Below, piece after piece: positions 31,933-43,990 of a stretch of DNA of 64,000 nucleotides (its first letter is position 1; every line of letters starts with the position of its first letter). This DNA is from Salticus scenicus. Lineage: Eukaryota > Arthropoda > Arachnida > Araneae > Salticidae. Below the pieces are notes generated by a model that worked only from the letters and a program-made list of their open reading frames with translations, searched no databases and was not told where the DNA came from. A program made the translations under genes and the position numbers. Location: positions 50,283,153 through 50,347,152 of the forward strand of contig OZ005657.1 of assembly GCA_963930645.1 (NCBI GenBank), written 5' to 3'.

Positions 31933-32462
31933 AATGATGTTTCATGGTTGATGAATAAATTTCTAAATTAAATAAATCTTTCTGTTAAAATTATCCGGTA
32001 GCAGAAAGGTAGTCTATAGCTACACGTTTTAGAAAAATAACATTTTATTTGCAGAGGAACACCTTAAGGCGTGGCTCGAATTTTTAATGTCCCCTCAGAA
32101 GGGACATACGAGCGATAAGGGTTAATCTTTAGTTTACATTTTGGCGAATATAATGGTACTAGCCGCACCGAGCTTATTATTATTATTATTTTCTTTTCTC
32201 TCCCCCCCCCTTTTTTTTCCCGTGATCGTATTGAAGTTCTACCGTTTTTCTTTTCCTTTGGAAAATATCTGGCAAAAGGTATTTTATGAATGGTAAGACA
32301 TGTTTCCTTGATGGCTCACTTTTTTCATATATTGATAAAATAGATATTAATCCGAATATTTTTCCACTGTAATAAAGTATATATTTAATTAATATTAAGA
32401 ATGCTTGCATTAAAAGTTATGAAGTGCTAAAACCTAAGAAGAAAGCGAAAAGGTTTATGAAT

Positions 32463-32495
<33 letters not shown>

Positions 32496-32574
32496 TAAAC
32501 TGTTTACAGAAAAAAATAAACGAACGTTTTTGCCATAAAAGTATTCGTAAAATAAATATAATTAAAAATTAATA
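31933..32574. other. AT-rich stretch without recognised features
   Basis: A C/T tract at 32197-32220 and a long A tract at about 32467-32493. No gene recognised. Confidence 0.45.
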
Positions 32575-32576
32575 GC

Positions 32577-32760
32577 ACCGTAATTTTTGCCGTATAATCC
32601 TCATATGTCCTTCCTCCACCAGAAATATTATTTAACAAAACAAATCTGTGTTTTTTCGAATAAACGAATCATGCAGTTATAATTTTATTCGTCAATTAAA
32701 ATTTCTAGTGCAAAACTGGCTTTTTTGACCTGCGGATTATACAGCGCTGAAAATTACAGT
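32577..32760. mobile_element. Family H miniature element, copy 3
   Basis: ACCGTAATTTTTGCCGTATA ... CACCAGAAATATTATTTAAC, and the partner AATTAAAATTTCTAGTGCAA ... TGACCTGCGGATTATACAGC ... AATTACAGT. Confidence 0.65.
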
Positions 32761-34232
32761 CATTTGTGTGCTTGAATAGATTCAAATGACGTAATTATTT
32801 ATATTATTTTTATTTTTACTTTTTGCAAGGGGCAACAAAATAAGTGAAAATAAAAAAGATATCGAACGATAAAAATGTTTTACTTCTACTTTAAGAAAGA
32901 AAATTATTCATTGTATGTCCGTATTTTCTCTATCTAAAGAAGACTTTCCTATCTGAACTAAAGTGCAATTTCTTCGTAGGTGGCAAAAAGCTATGCGCCA
33001 AGCAAGGAAGCGGAAATGCAGATCGTAAATGGACACCATATACGCCGACCAGTGTCACTACAAAACCGAATCTATTCCCTAAATCAGGGTTTGGCTACCG
33101 CTCTTTTGGAGTACGCAGGATTTGTATCCCTTTCATTTATTTATTTATTTTGATGTGTATGTGTGTGAATGAAACTTCCCGTACGGGGTGTTGGGTGAAT
33201 GGGAGAGACCCCCTCCCCCGGGGGCAAAGAGGGTTTTCTTTCCCATCTGGCTGACTTACGCCAGACGCCATGCTCGTACGTAAAGAAAAAGGGGGAAAAA
33301 TGGATTTATTTTGGCTCGCTATTTTCAGAGGGGCGCACTTCCGTTGGTCCTATACAGGAGAGGCTGCATGCAGCTTAGCGGCGTCAAGTCTTCGTTTGTT
33401 GTTTTTATGGGTAAGTTGGGAGGAATAATTGATGGAGGAGGCCATTCAGCTTGCTTCCGAGGATTATTTTATAGACATGTACCAAGTGCTGAAATTCTCT
33501 TGCAGCAGGGATCGGTTTTTAAGGAGAGATTTGGGGAAGAAATTTGCATCGTATTTGCTTAATCCTTGACTACCTGTGTGCTTCCAAATCAGAATGAGGG
33601 ATGTGCCATATGTCTGCAGTGTTTTCCTCACTATACAACTGAGGATGTCAGCCCGTTTCTGGAAATGACGATTAATATTTAGGCTTGAAGGGAAATGCCC
33701 ATGCTTTCCGGTTCACATTTTCCCCCTCACTTGTCAGAGATAACAGCTTGTGTGCTCTCCCTCTTCCTTTCAGACTATTGCCAATACCTTTAACCCCTTT
33801 ACCAAGCATTGGAAAAGAATACGATCACCTCATTTATTTATGTCAATTTTTAAAGCTAAATTTGCAGAAATCAACCCGTATTCCCCCCCCCCCCTCGTTA
33901 AATTCTTATTCTTCTTATATTTTTAAGCATCTTAAAAATTCAATGCGGTCTAACTCTATTATATTGTTTAAATGAGTCAATGACGAATGAATAAAATCAA
34001 TTCTTGAAACACAGCTATTGAAAAAAATTGTCCTTCAAGGATATAGCCAAATTATTAAAAAAATTATTTTCCTGAGCTTGAAATGACAAAATAAGTTAAG
34101 TAATTATAAAATTAATTTTTCCTTTGTTAGTACTATATTTTGTTTTTGAAGCAGTCTCCGTTCTCGTGTTTTCGATATAAAACTGAAAAACAAACAAAAA
34201 TATTAGCTAAGTCACTTCAAAGATAAAAGTAT
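32761..34232. other. Unrecognised, GC-richer than average in places
   Basis: 33000-33560 is less AT-rich, with C-runs (33212-33222, 33884-33894). An 83-residue plus-strand open frame at 33311-33562 has no recognised domain. A host exon cannot be excluded but is not supported. Confidence 0.35.
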
Positions 34233-34543
34233 GTGCACTTTCGCGACCGCAAGCTTTTGTCTTTTTGACAATACGGTCCGCCTGTGGGCGTCATTCTTCC
34301 AAGTTACAACATTTCAGGACAAAATTTTCTGTATTCACATTTATGTTACAAATGGATATGCATTATAATTTTACTCTTTCTCATCAAAGTATTTATATCC
34401 ATAGTATATTGATTGTACAAATATGAATATTGAGCATATTTTAAAGAAATAAATAACATGCAAATTGCCAAAGAAACGCCCACTGGCGGAGTTATATACT
34501 TTCAAATGACGCGAATCTACGTCAGCGGTCGCGAAAGTGTTAA
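34233..34543. mobile_element. Family C element, complete length
   Basis: GTGCACTTTCGCGACCGC to GCGGTCGCGAAAGTGTTAA. About 311 bp, uninterrupted, useful as the empty-site reference for the nested copies. It is in the reverse orientation relative to 9511-10215. TTAA is visible at the right only. Confidence 0.75.
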
Positions 34544-34975
34544 ATAACTAAGTTTGAAGGAATAATTTTACTGCTTTTTTCCTTCATCAGACTAAGAATG
34601 CATTAATTATAATTCTACTATAGAGAAACTGAAAAAAAAAAAAATGTCAAGCTAATGATCTAGAAATGCTCACAGTTAGTAACTAAATTTGGTAATAATA
34701 TTTTTTTTTTTTTTTTTTTTTTTTCCGAGTTTTGATCAGATAAACATCCGGTCTGCTTCTTTCAGAGTAAAGATGATCCACCCAATAAAAAGAATTATAA
34801 AATTATCTCTTCAAAACTAGTCGTGCTTATTTTAAACCTTCCTTGATGTGAATGCGAGTGGGAGGAGACGGAGGGGAGGGTCCTACTTTTCAAAGTATTG
34901 GACACCTTTAAAGCGTATTTTCCGTCAATTTAAACATTTATCAAATGTCGAAACCTAACGGCTGGTTTATTATTA

Positions 34976-35006
<31 letters not shown>

Positions 35007-35344
35007 ATTTATTTATTTTCAATTTATTAATTTATTTTTTTAATTTAATATTCATAGTTTTTGACTAATCTGGCGAAAAATTTTTGCCATGTGCTGATCT
35101 AAAGGTGATCAACCGATAAGTATAGTTTCTTTCTTTCTATTTTTTTTCATTTCTTCCCTCCTGAGGTAGATTAACTTAGGTTTGATGTCCTAGAAGGATT
35201 CTTAAAAATTAAATAAACAAACAAATAAAATAAATACTCACGCTGGAATATAAAATCTTTCTGGCACGATTAAAAAAACATTTTTAACCAAATAATGAAT
35301 ATAATTAATTAAAAAAAAATAGTCGCACTTTTGAAAAGTAATAG
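34544..35344. other. AT-rich stretch
   Basis: T tract at about 34703-34724 and a G-rich run at 34858-34880. No gene recognised. Confidence 0.45.
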
Positions 35345-35554
35345 CATACCTGCCAACACCAACATTATAATATTCCGTAAAGTTGTTAGTACCCGCCCCT
35401 TTTACCACACCACTTTATTTTCAGATAAATTTCCTTCATATGTAATTATGATTAATTAATAAGAAAAACACTATGAAACAAGACTGACTGGTGTGAAAAA
35501 TAAGGCGGGTACTAACAAATTTACGGAATATTAATTAAAATGTTGGCTGGTACG
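35345..35554. mobile_element. Family A miniature element (tACCCGCC subtype)
   Basis: CATACCTGCCAACACC to AAATGTTGGCTGGTACG. Flanks GTAATAG / GTAACAG. GTACCCGCCCC and GGCGGGTACTAAC boxes. Confidence 0.8.
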
Positions 35555-35679
35555 GTAACAGTGTTTTGTATTTTCATCTAAATCGAAATACATTTTGAAC
35601 TATAATCGATTAACCTTTTCATAAAGACTTTTTCATGAGTGATATTATCAGAAAATTAAGTGAATTTAGACCATCTGTG

Positions 35680-35869
35680 CTAACTATGCTAGTTTGTCTG
35701 TAAGGGTATTAGGCCCCGCCCTTTTTTCACACCATAATAGTTGTAGAGTAATATTCAGCAATAGTTCTCATGATTAAATAAGAGGACTATTGCTTTACAA
35801 CTATTCTGGTGTGTAAAAATAGACGGGGCTTAATACCATTACGGATAAACTAACTTAGTTAGCAGGTGT
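35680..35869. mobile_element. Family A variant with TTAGGCCCCGCCC arms
   Basis: GCTAACTATGCTAGTTTGTC ... GGGTATTAGGCCCCGCCC and GACGGGGCTTAATACC ... TAACTTAGTTAGCAGG are inverted partners. Inner ACACCATAATAGTTGTAGAG / CAACTATTCTGGTGTG. Flanks not resolved. Confidence 0.65.
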
Positions 35870-37623
35870 ATGAATTTATCACAGTGTTCACTTAGCTTTT
35901 ATTTTTTATAGAAAATTTGAAAATGTCATTCGATTTTGAAGTGTTTGAGTTAGAATATCTGCAAATTCCATGCATTTACGTAAAAAGTTTGCCCTAAATA
36001 GGCAATTTGGACTTAAATTTATCTTTAAAATATTTTTCAAATTTTATTTCAAGCATGCAAATTGCAAGCTAATCTATTACGCCCCTTGCAGCAGTCTTAA
36101 GCAGAAAATTAAGAACTGAAACCTAAAACGATTTTTTTTTCTATCCCCTGTCTAGTATGCTTAGTGCATATGGAAATCGGTAATTTAGGCCCAAAAGAAG
36201 TCTCACCTTGCCTCACGTCTGTCAGTCTCTACGTAACTTCCTACACGAGAAAGGAACTTTGGTGGGGAAAGACTCATGCTTTCCCCCCTCACATTACGGA
36301 AACACGACTGACGATCTCCCTATACATCCCCTCCCTTTTCCTTTATGAATTCAATAATAGAGGAAAGACGTATTATTAGGTTTTTTAAATACATTTTCAT
36401 CTTTCTGTTACCTTTAATGAATACATACATTTTTCACTCTAATATTAATGATAAATAAATAAACCATATATTCTTTCAACAAACAAAACTGTTCCAAACA
36501 TAACGGATAAATATCTGCTTGATTTATAAATACAGGTCAGAAATAAGTTTAAATAATTAGCGTTATAGTATAATAGAGATGCTTTTACCTCATTCGTGAG
36601 AAATGTTGATGATGAAATTATTATTTTCATATCTGCCAACTACTACGCTTTTTTAGTACCACTTTATCCGAGTAAAAAATTTAAACTTATTTAATCAGTA
36701 AAAATGTTACAGAAATTCGTATATTTTTATTAAAAATTACTTTTAGCCAAAAAACGGAGAAGTTAACAATTACGAGGATTTGTTAAACTAATATTAATTA
36801 ATCATTACTAAAAATATCGCAAAAAAATGAAATAAAATAGCTTTAACAGCTGAAAAGTATTTTATTATTATTATTATTATCGGTATCAGTATCATTATTA
36901 TTTTATTTTATTTTATTTATGAGGGAAGACATTGAATACTGATGTCATTTGCTTTTATATAATAATACTGTCTTTTTTTTTCAAAATTGAGAAAAAATAA
37001 ATAAATAAATGTATAATAAATAAATAAAAGTTCGGCTATAGATTTGGCACAAATTAATATATTGTTTATTAATATATTTCTGAACCGATACTAAAAGTAT
37101 CACAAATTAAATGAATAGTATGTATTTTTAAGTACCCTTTTGCAGCTAAAATGCATATGTGTAATCATTATCACTATTACTTATTTTATTTATTTACATA
37201 TTTATTTTTCTGTAGAAGTCAGAAAACACTCTTATCATTTTCTTTATATAGAAATAATGTATTGGAACCTCTCCAAAATATACCTGACTCTAATTTTCAC
37301 AATAAAATTGTATTATATATTTTTTTTCATAGTAAGGACAACTTAAAAACCACGATTTTTTAAATATTAATTTTAATGAATGACGTATAACTCATATTTA
37401 TTGTATATATAAATCATAATTATATGTTTCAAAATCTTTTGGTATTTTTACTTGTAAATATACATTTACTAATAATCAGACATCAGTCATTCGTAAAGTG
37501 ATGTTTGGTACAATCTTTTAAAATGTTAATCGAAATAATCGTATTTTTTTTTTTTTTTTTTAAAACTATTATCAAACTCCTCCTCCTCGACGACTCTATA
37601 ATCCATGTAGAATATTGGTCTCA
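35870..37623. other. AT-rich stretch without recognised features
   Basis: Only short low-complexity open frames and T tracts (37544-37561). No gene recognised. Confidence 0.45.
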
Positions 37624-37824
37624 CATATAGCTGCCAAGTTTTTAAATTTATTCCGAAATGATGCTAGCCCCACCCTTTTTTCACACCGTCATATTTGTAG
37701 AAAAATTTTCTTTATTATTTAACTACGATTAAATAAGAAAAATCTTACTCTAAAAAGGTTCCTGTGGGAAATATGGGCGGGGCTAACAACATTCCGGAAT
37801 ATATTAAAAAACTTAGCAGCTATG
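37624..37824. mobile_element. Family B miniature element
   Basis: CATATAGCTGCCAAGTTTTT to AAAAAACTTAGCAGCTATG, exact duplication GTCTCA; CCCCACCC and GGGCGGGGCTAAC boxes. Confidence 0.9.
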
Positions 37825-37916
37825 GTCTCAATTATTACATTTCACCAAACTTTCGCTCTATAAATTCATGGTGTTTATTTATTTATTTATTTTATTTCTT
37901 AATTTTTTTTCTATCA

Positions 37917-38118
37917 CAGAGACTCCAACATACTAATTAATATTCCGTAGTATTCTTAGCTCCGCCTTCTTTTTCACACCAGTATCATTTTAGAGTATTT
38001 TTCTCCTTATTCAATCGTAATTGAATTTGGAGACTATTATTCTAAAAATTTACTGGTGTGTAAAAAAGGGCGTGACTAACAACACTACGGAATATTAATT
38101 AGGATGTTGGAGTCTCTG
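37917..38118. mobile_element. Family A2 miniature element, copy 2
   Basis: 202 bp, exact duplication CTATCA. By eye it is identical to the copy at 3878-4079 except for one base in the TTTTTCT(T/C)CTTATT stretch. Confidence 0.95.
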
Positions 38119-38720
38119 CTATCATCTCGCCACCTCTTTCTAAGTCTTCTGATAGAACTCATTCACTCTATTCTTCCCATTGAAGATTTTCTGCTTTCAT
38201 TCATTTTAATTGCATATCCAGACCGCTATAATTTTCTAGTCTTTATAATATGTATAATAACCTATTATTAAAAGCCTATTTTAATCTGTCAGAACAACAG
38301 CTTTAGGAGAGTTTATTATTTTTTCTTATTTTTGTATGTGCCGTTACATATTCAGCTGCCTATAAATATTTATGTTGTTTATAAGAAATTGTTTTGTTTG
38401 ACGATAAATATTAAATTACTGTCCAATATATTTTTGTTCTAAACTATTTTTTTTTTTTCGTGTGTGTGTGTCATCTAGTAATTATTTCTGTTTTATGTGT
38501 CAAAAAAGCGCTGTTATTGATAACAACGCTTTTTGAGAAAACTTTTTGATGTTATAGAAATAAGAGATACCTCAATAAATAAAAACATTTATTATTTGCG
38601 GTGTCTATTTTTAGACAACGGTTCAAATTGTTATTTCATGTATGTATTGTAAATCTGTTTTATGAAAAAGAAGTTTTTTCATATACATATATATAGCTAG
38701 AAATAAGTGCACAGATTAAT
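38119..38720. other. AT-rich stretch
   Basis: No gene, RNA or repeat family recognised; short GT run at about 38460-38472. Confidence 0.45.
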
Positions 38721-38909
38721 TACTGTAATTTTTGGTGTCTAATTCGTAGCAAGTTATGTCACTCCTCCACCAGAAATTTTATTTAATAGAAAAATCTATA
38801 TTCGATTTAAGAAACAACTCATACAAGTATAACTTTATCGGTCAATTAAAATTTCTGGTGCAAAGCTGACTTATTTGACCTACGGATTATACGCCAAAAA
38901 ATACGGTAA
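38721..38909. mobile_element. Family H miniature element, copy 4 (best preserved)
   Basis: TACTGTAATTTTTGGTGTCT to ACGCCAAAAAATACGGTA, with CACCAGAAATTTTATTTAAT / TCAATTAAAATTTCTGGTGC inner arms. AT is on both sides, but a longer duplication is not certain. Confidence 0.75.
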
Positions 38910-39420
38910 ATGGCTGATTAAAAAAATAAATAAATAAATAATTTAGTTAGGTACTCTGGTGTCTAAATTAACCTTCCAATAAAGAAGCTTTGATTATTAT
39001 TATTGTTATTGTTATTATTATTATAATTATACTTGTTGTTTTGATGTTATTATTATTATTATTATTTTTTTTTTTATTCAGACGGCTCTGTACAAGAAAT
39101 GTTTTGGTGTACCCACACCTACCCACTTTCGAGAACTCCTGCCGAAGAAATGCGAGACCCATATGGTATTTCCTGTTTTGAAATACATGTTGTTAAACTG
39201 TTGTTCTTGACACTTATGTTAATAAATTGCCTGCAGACATATGATTCAGTTACACTTTTGAACATTCGAAAACGAATGTGCCATTATGTAATTTAAGGTT
39301 AAATCCAAATGTCTTTGAAAATTTAGAGGGGAAGTAATATAAGGACGAAAGCTTCTGACACGGGAAATAAAACATCACAGATTGCAAAACAAAGTTATGT
39401 ATAAAGAAATAATAATGATA
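38910..39420. other. ATT-rich microsatellite region
   Basis: (TTA)-type runs at about 38994-39068. No gene recognised. Confidence 0.5.
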
Positions 39421-40011
39421 CAGTGAAACCTTCCTAAGAGGGTTACCCACCATGCCACAAAAACTGACCCTTTATAGAGGTGGCTTTTTAATAGAGGTCG
39501 TTCAGGAAACCATAGTACGGGCAATAAATGCTATAAAATAAGGGTTCTATTTTAACTGATGTTATTTGTCTATACTTCTTTGTCTATTATTCTATTTTAG
39601 TTGTCTATTACTCCATTTGGAATTTCAAAGTTATTTGGCAATATTTTTGTTTTCTAGGAATTTTTTTCGATACCAGAAAAAAATTGTTCAGTTTTGCCTT
39701 TTTTCCGTTAACAATTAATAAATTTTTATCAAATTTCTTGGCAGGGAATACTCGTTTTATCTTTTATTTATTTATTTATTTTCTATCTTAGCTAGACTTA
39801 ATAAATTTATTTTGCCATTTAAAGTCAATATTACTCATTTAATCATTGCATTTAACTTTCTTAGTTAAATAATGGTATAACACAAAATTTTCTTTTCCAA
39901 GTTTAAACTTCACATGTCTAAATATACACTTTCAAAAATATGAAGTCTTACCACTTGCTTCTTACGCAGACAGATTATTATTAGACACACGGAGATTAAC
40001 CTCAGTTATAT

Positions 40012-40207
40012 GCCTACCTGTCAATATTCTAAATAATATTCCGTAGTATTGTTTATACCCACATTTATTTTTATTTTATTTTTTTCACACCAGTCTTTTT
40101 CTTCTTATTTATTCGAAATTATATTTGAAGAAAATTACTCTAGAAATAAAGTGGTGTGTAAAAAGGGGCGGTTACTAACAGAGCTACGGAATATTAATTA
40201 CAATGTT
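40012..40207. mobile_element. Family A element inside K, first of two
   Basis: GCCTACCTGTCAATATTC ... CCGTAGTATTG and GCTACGGAATATTAATTACA ... TTTG; a possible CAGTTA flank on both sides. Confidence 0.7.
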
Positions 40208-40416
40208 TGCAGTTAATGCCAACATCCTAATTAATTCTCAGCAGTATTGTTAGTGACCGCCTTTTTTTTCTCCCACACCAATCTTGTTTTAGAGTATTTT
40301 TCTTCTTATTTAATCGTAATTACATTTGTAGAGAATTACTCTAAAAATAAAGTGATGTAGAAAAAGGGCGGGTACTAACAATGCTATGGAATATTAATTA
40401 GGATATTCACAGGTAT
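40208..40416. mobile_element. Family A element inside K, second of two
   Basis: TGCCAACATCCTAATTAATT to TATTAATTAGGATATTCACA then GGTATG; lies immediately beside the first copy in the same orientation of boxes. Confidence 0.7.
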
Positions 40417-40849
40417 GGGTATGTATATGGTAGACGTTAATGATCAGAAGCTACAGGAAAAGTAAAATTATCAGCTCTCGCAAATTGTGACCCTTAAAAA
40501 GAGATTCACAAATGTACAGGGACCTTTAATGGTGGTAATTTAGTATAAATTTTATAGGAGAAATTTGAGACAGGGAAAACTCTCCCTTAAAAGAGATACC
40601 TCTGAACAGAGGTGGGCTTTTACAGAGATTTCACTGTAATCTAACAGTAGTTACTAACATCACTTGGAGCAAAGCATACAAATGTGATTGACCTTTGAAG
40701 ATGCATTTCTCGCACTATCTATTAAAGGAAAATGATGATTGGCTGTTCTCAAAAATATGTGTAAATATACTGAAAACATAGAGGTGAAATAATATAGGAG
40801 GATGAAAATTCTTACTGAATAAGTACAAGAAACAAAACATCTTTGTTGA

Positions 40850-41068
40850 CAGAGTTGCCAACTTTTCTTCTAGCTTATTCCTAAACATTTATAGCCACGC
40901 CTTCTTTTCGAACCAGAATTTTTGTGGAGTTTTTCTGTTGGATATGTGACGTTGATTATATAAGAAGAAAATCATTCTTTAAAATTCTGGTATTTAAAAG
41001 AAAAAAAAAAAAAAAAAGATGCGGGGCTAACAATACTCCGGAATAAATTATAAAAGCTGGCAACTCTG
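40850..41068. mobile_element. Family B2 miniature element (CAGAGTTGCCAAC ends)
   Basis: CAGAGTTGCCAACTTTTCTT to TATAAAAGCTGGCAACTCTG, exact duplication TGTTGA. Inner arms GAACCAGAATTTTTG / AAAATTCTGG. Confidence 0.92.
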
Positions 41069-42039
41069 TGTTGACTGCAAACGAAACTGATATTAAAATA
41101 ACGATGAAAATTTTATTTTAGCTTCTAACGTCATTAGAGCAAGCATGAAATCCTTTGACTGATCTTTGTAGATATATCATATTTTGATCTATCTGTTGAA
41201 GGAAAGTAAAAGTTGTTTTACAAAGCCATGTTCTCTTTATTTTTTAAGAACATTTGGAGAAAAAAAAAAAAAAAAATAAGAAGCTGGCTCTTTTATTTAG
41301 ATTTATTTCTACATATTATTTATTTATAGATCGATTAAATTATTATTGCGTATAATTTAGTTTTATTCTGCAGCTAAGTGCTGTTTTGGGGATAACACGA
41401 GGGCCTAGGCATGGGTGCGATGCTCTACATGGTTGTTTTTATAAGAGACTTATCCCATGTTTATGCTAGGTTTTGAGAAAACCAAATTTTTCTATACGCG
41501 TAATGATTTCTTTAAAAAATGGTATGAGATCGAGTTTGTTGCGGACATTCTATATATAGAGACCTTATTAAATTTCAAGCATAATTTTAGCGAATTTGTT
41601 TGCTTGATTTCGAGCAGCAAATAAATAGAAAAAAAATATAGTTTCTTGGGCTTAGACATTTAAAAATGTTACTCGATTACCTTTATGCGACGTTTTTCTA
41701 ATTCACAGAAAAACTGTCATTTGCACGAATAAGAATTGACATACTCATGACCTCCTGTTACATTTTGAAATGTGGATTTATCACCTTAATTTGCTTTTCA
41801 AACAGTTTAGACTCGTTAAACTGTCTCTAAAATTATCCCAACTAAACGAGTGGTTTTACAATGAAAAAGAAATATCTGCTCAATAAACAGAAGATGTGTA
41901 TTTTTTCTTCCTCTAATAAATTTGTGGTGTAAATCACCGTCTTTTTCTCTCCATTAGGATCCCCTCCCCACAAGGTAACACGCCGACTGAGGGGAAACAT
42001 GACGAGGTTTTAAATTTTGCGGAAGGAAACATGGGAGGG
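41069..42039. other. AT-rich stretch without recognised features
   Basis: A tract at about 41258-41276. No gene recognised. Confidence 0.4.
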
Positions 42040-42440
42040 AAGTGCTTTTTCAGCTTAGAGGGTTCTTTTTTCCCATTTTTCTAGTCTTCTAGGTTCTCGG
42101 GCGTTCGTTCGTTCCGCTCCAAGCGAGCGACAGCATCGGGAAGGTGGAGGCAGCTGCTCTGCCTGGGCATTCGACTGTACATCCACGCAGGAAATACCTT
42201 GGCTGCCACAATGAAGCAGGAAAAGACTCCAGATTTGGCGAAAAATCAAAGGAAAAATGAGTTAAGTTTCGAATATGGCGATCGTAAATATTAGTTAATC
42301 GATGAAACTTAGCGACATCAGCGCCACTTTTAGCGGAGCGGAAAATTCAGCAAAGTTTCGCGCGTTTTCACAGCAGTGAAAGTGAAAAACTTGTATTACG
42401 TCACTGAATTACAAATGCCGTTTCGTCGAACGTCGGGGAT
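42040..42440. other. CpG-rich patch, possible host promoter or first exon
   Basis: Unlike its surroundings this patch has many CpGs (CGGGCGTTCGTTCGTTCCGC, AAGCGAGCGACAGCATCGGG, GTTTCGCGCGTTTTCAC) and matches no repeat seen elsewhere in the window. A plus-strand ATG at 42211 opens a 27-codon frame (MKQEKTPDLAKNQRKNELSF...), too short to judge. It could be a gene's 5' end with the rest outside the window, or just an isolated GC patch. Confidence 0.3.
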
Positions 42441-43099
42441 CTGTGAAGCATTCATTATTTGGGAATCCGTAATGATGTTTCAACTACAAGAAAAAAGGAA
42501 GAAGGAAAAAAAAGTGATGGCTGTTTTTGAAACTTTTAATAGTTTTTAAGCTGTATACATAAATTTATATTAATAATTTATTTATGGTTGATAATATATT
42601 TTAAATTTTATTTTAATATTATCGCAAAGGTTTTTTAAAAAATATTTTAAAAAGTAACACGATAAATTTATATTGAAACCAGAGAATAGAAACTTCGTAT
42701 ATTATGTAATTTAAGCTATTCATAAAAATACATTTTCGAAATGTTCGTATTCATAAATTATTGTTAAACTTAGTATTTAATTAAACTTAGTATTTAAATA
42801 TTTTTTGTTAACTGAATGCTAAGTCTTATTTAATTAGTTTTTCTTAAACTTGATCTTCAACCAGTAATTTGGAATAGCAATTTTCGTCATAATGTAAGCC
42901 TGTAAAAAAGAAAAAAATTACTCTTCCAAAATCCTGTTGGCAGACTCAGAGGTAAAGTGGTATTCCCTACGAATGAACCCGAGTAATGGTTCTGAATTTT
43001 TGAATTACAGTTGATAGTTCCAGTAGCAAAGAAGTCATATAATCTTTTAACACATTGATTGCATGCGGGTCTCGTAAAAGTACGTTTTTTTTTTTCTTC
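42441..43099. other. AT-rich stretch
   Basis: Short direct repeat TTAAACTTAGTATTTAA near 42765-42798; otherwise nothing recognised. Confidence 0.4.
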
Positions 43100-43411
43100 A
43101 ATATTTTCGCGACCGCTGACTTAGATTCACGTCATTTGGAAATCTGTAATTACGCCAGTGGGCGTTTGTTTTGCAATTTGTATGTAATATAATTTCTTAA
43201 GAATATTCCCAACAGGCATATTTGTACAATCAAAATACTATGGATACAAATACTTCAATTAGAAAGAGTATAATTATAATGTATATTCCACTTTAACATA
43301 AATATGGATACAGAAAAATCTTGTTCTGAAATAATATAGCTTAAAGGAATAATGACTACAGGCGGAGCTTATTATAAGTGAGATAAAAGCATATGGTTGT
43401 GAAAGTGTTAA
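43100..43411. mobile_element. Family C element, complete length
   Basis: ATATTTTCGCGACCGCTGAC to ATGGTTGTGAAAGTGTTAA. Uninterrupted; inner CGCCAGTGGGCGTTTG and ATATGGATACAG words match the other C copies. TTAA at the right end. Confidence 0.75.
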
Positions 43412-43714
43412 AGAAAAACTATCTCGGCCTTTAGGTATTCCTACTTAAAATAAAAAAATAAAAATAAAAATGAAGTGTTCTTGTGTTAACATTTTATGTG
43501 CTGCAGGTGTAGGTGTATACATACCCCAGTAGCATTTACGGCATCGATTGGCAAGTATAAAAAGAATACGTAACATAATTTTGTTAAATAATATAAAGTT
43601 TTAGAGGAACACTAAAAGGAGAGCTTACTGTTCAAAATAGGAAAATATTCCGACGACAATGTGTTAAAAATTAAAGTCCGATATTTGGTTTTGATTTTGG
43701 AGTGTCACTCTATA

Positions 43715-43751
<37 letters not shown>

Positions 43752-43787
43752 TGGTATAAGGCTCATTAGACCGAAATCTAGATTTGG

Positions 43788-43990
43788 AATTTAACGCTTT
43801 ACCAGCCCTAACGCTCCAAGCAGTGTTGCCAAATTTAACCGTTTGCTCTCGAACTTCGCCTCTCAGGCGACATTCTATTCATTAATTCAACTCGAACGTC
43901 GCTTGAGAGGTGCCATGACTAATTAAGTTTCTATATATCTTATATTCACCAGTAATGTTCTACATCTAAAAGTGCTATAATAGGTGTAAT
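43788..43990. mobile_element. Overlapping element ends upstream of the piggyBac relic
   Basis: TTAACGCTTTACCAGCCC matches the left end of the element at 61196 and is followed by CAGTGTTGCCAAATTTAACC, a P-like end with a second TTAA at 43835-43838. From there TTAACCGTTTGCTCTCGAAC could be the piggyBac left terminus. A local inverted repeat (CCTCTCAGGCGACATTC / GAACGTCGCTTGAGAGG) lies at 43860-43915. Confidence 0.4.

Larger units (their letters stand above)
39421..40636. mobile_element. Family K element, pogo/Tigger-like ends, TA-flanked
   Basis: CAGTGAAACCTTCCTAAGAG at the left and AGAGATTTCACTG at the right, TA on both sides (39419-39420, 40637-40638). Subterminal words TGACCCTTTATAGAGGTGGC and CCCTTAAAAGAGATACC recur in both halves. 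CAGTGAAACC-type ends at TA are typical of pogo/Tigger elements. No transposase is left; two adjacent A copies (40012-40416) fill the middle. Confidence 0.7.

Noticed and set aside
31658..31945. 95-residue minus-strand open frame
   Set aside because: It runs through the tRNA-like gene and palindrome arm, so it is not credible as coding.
33311..33562. 83-residue open frame in a GC-richer patch
   Set aside because: No domain recognised and no splice-site context I can defend; noted only in the region entry.
38968..39181. Poly-Asn / poly-Ile open frames
   Set aside because: Direct translation of a TTA/TAA microsatellite.
39421..40636. Possible autonomous pogo/Tigger gene in K
   Set aside because: The interior is filled with A copies and no transposase motif is readable.
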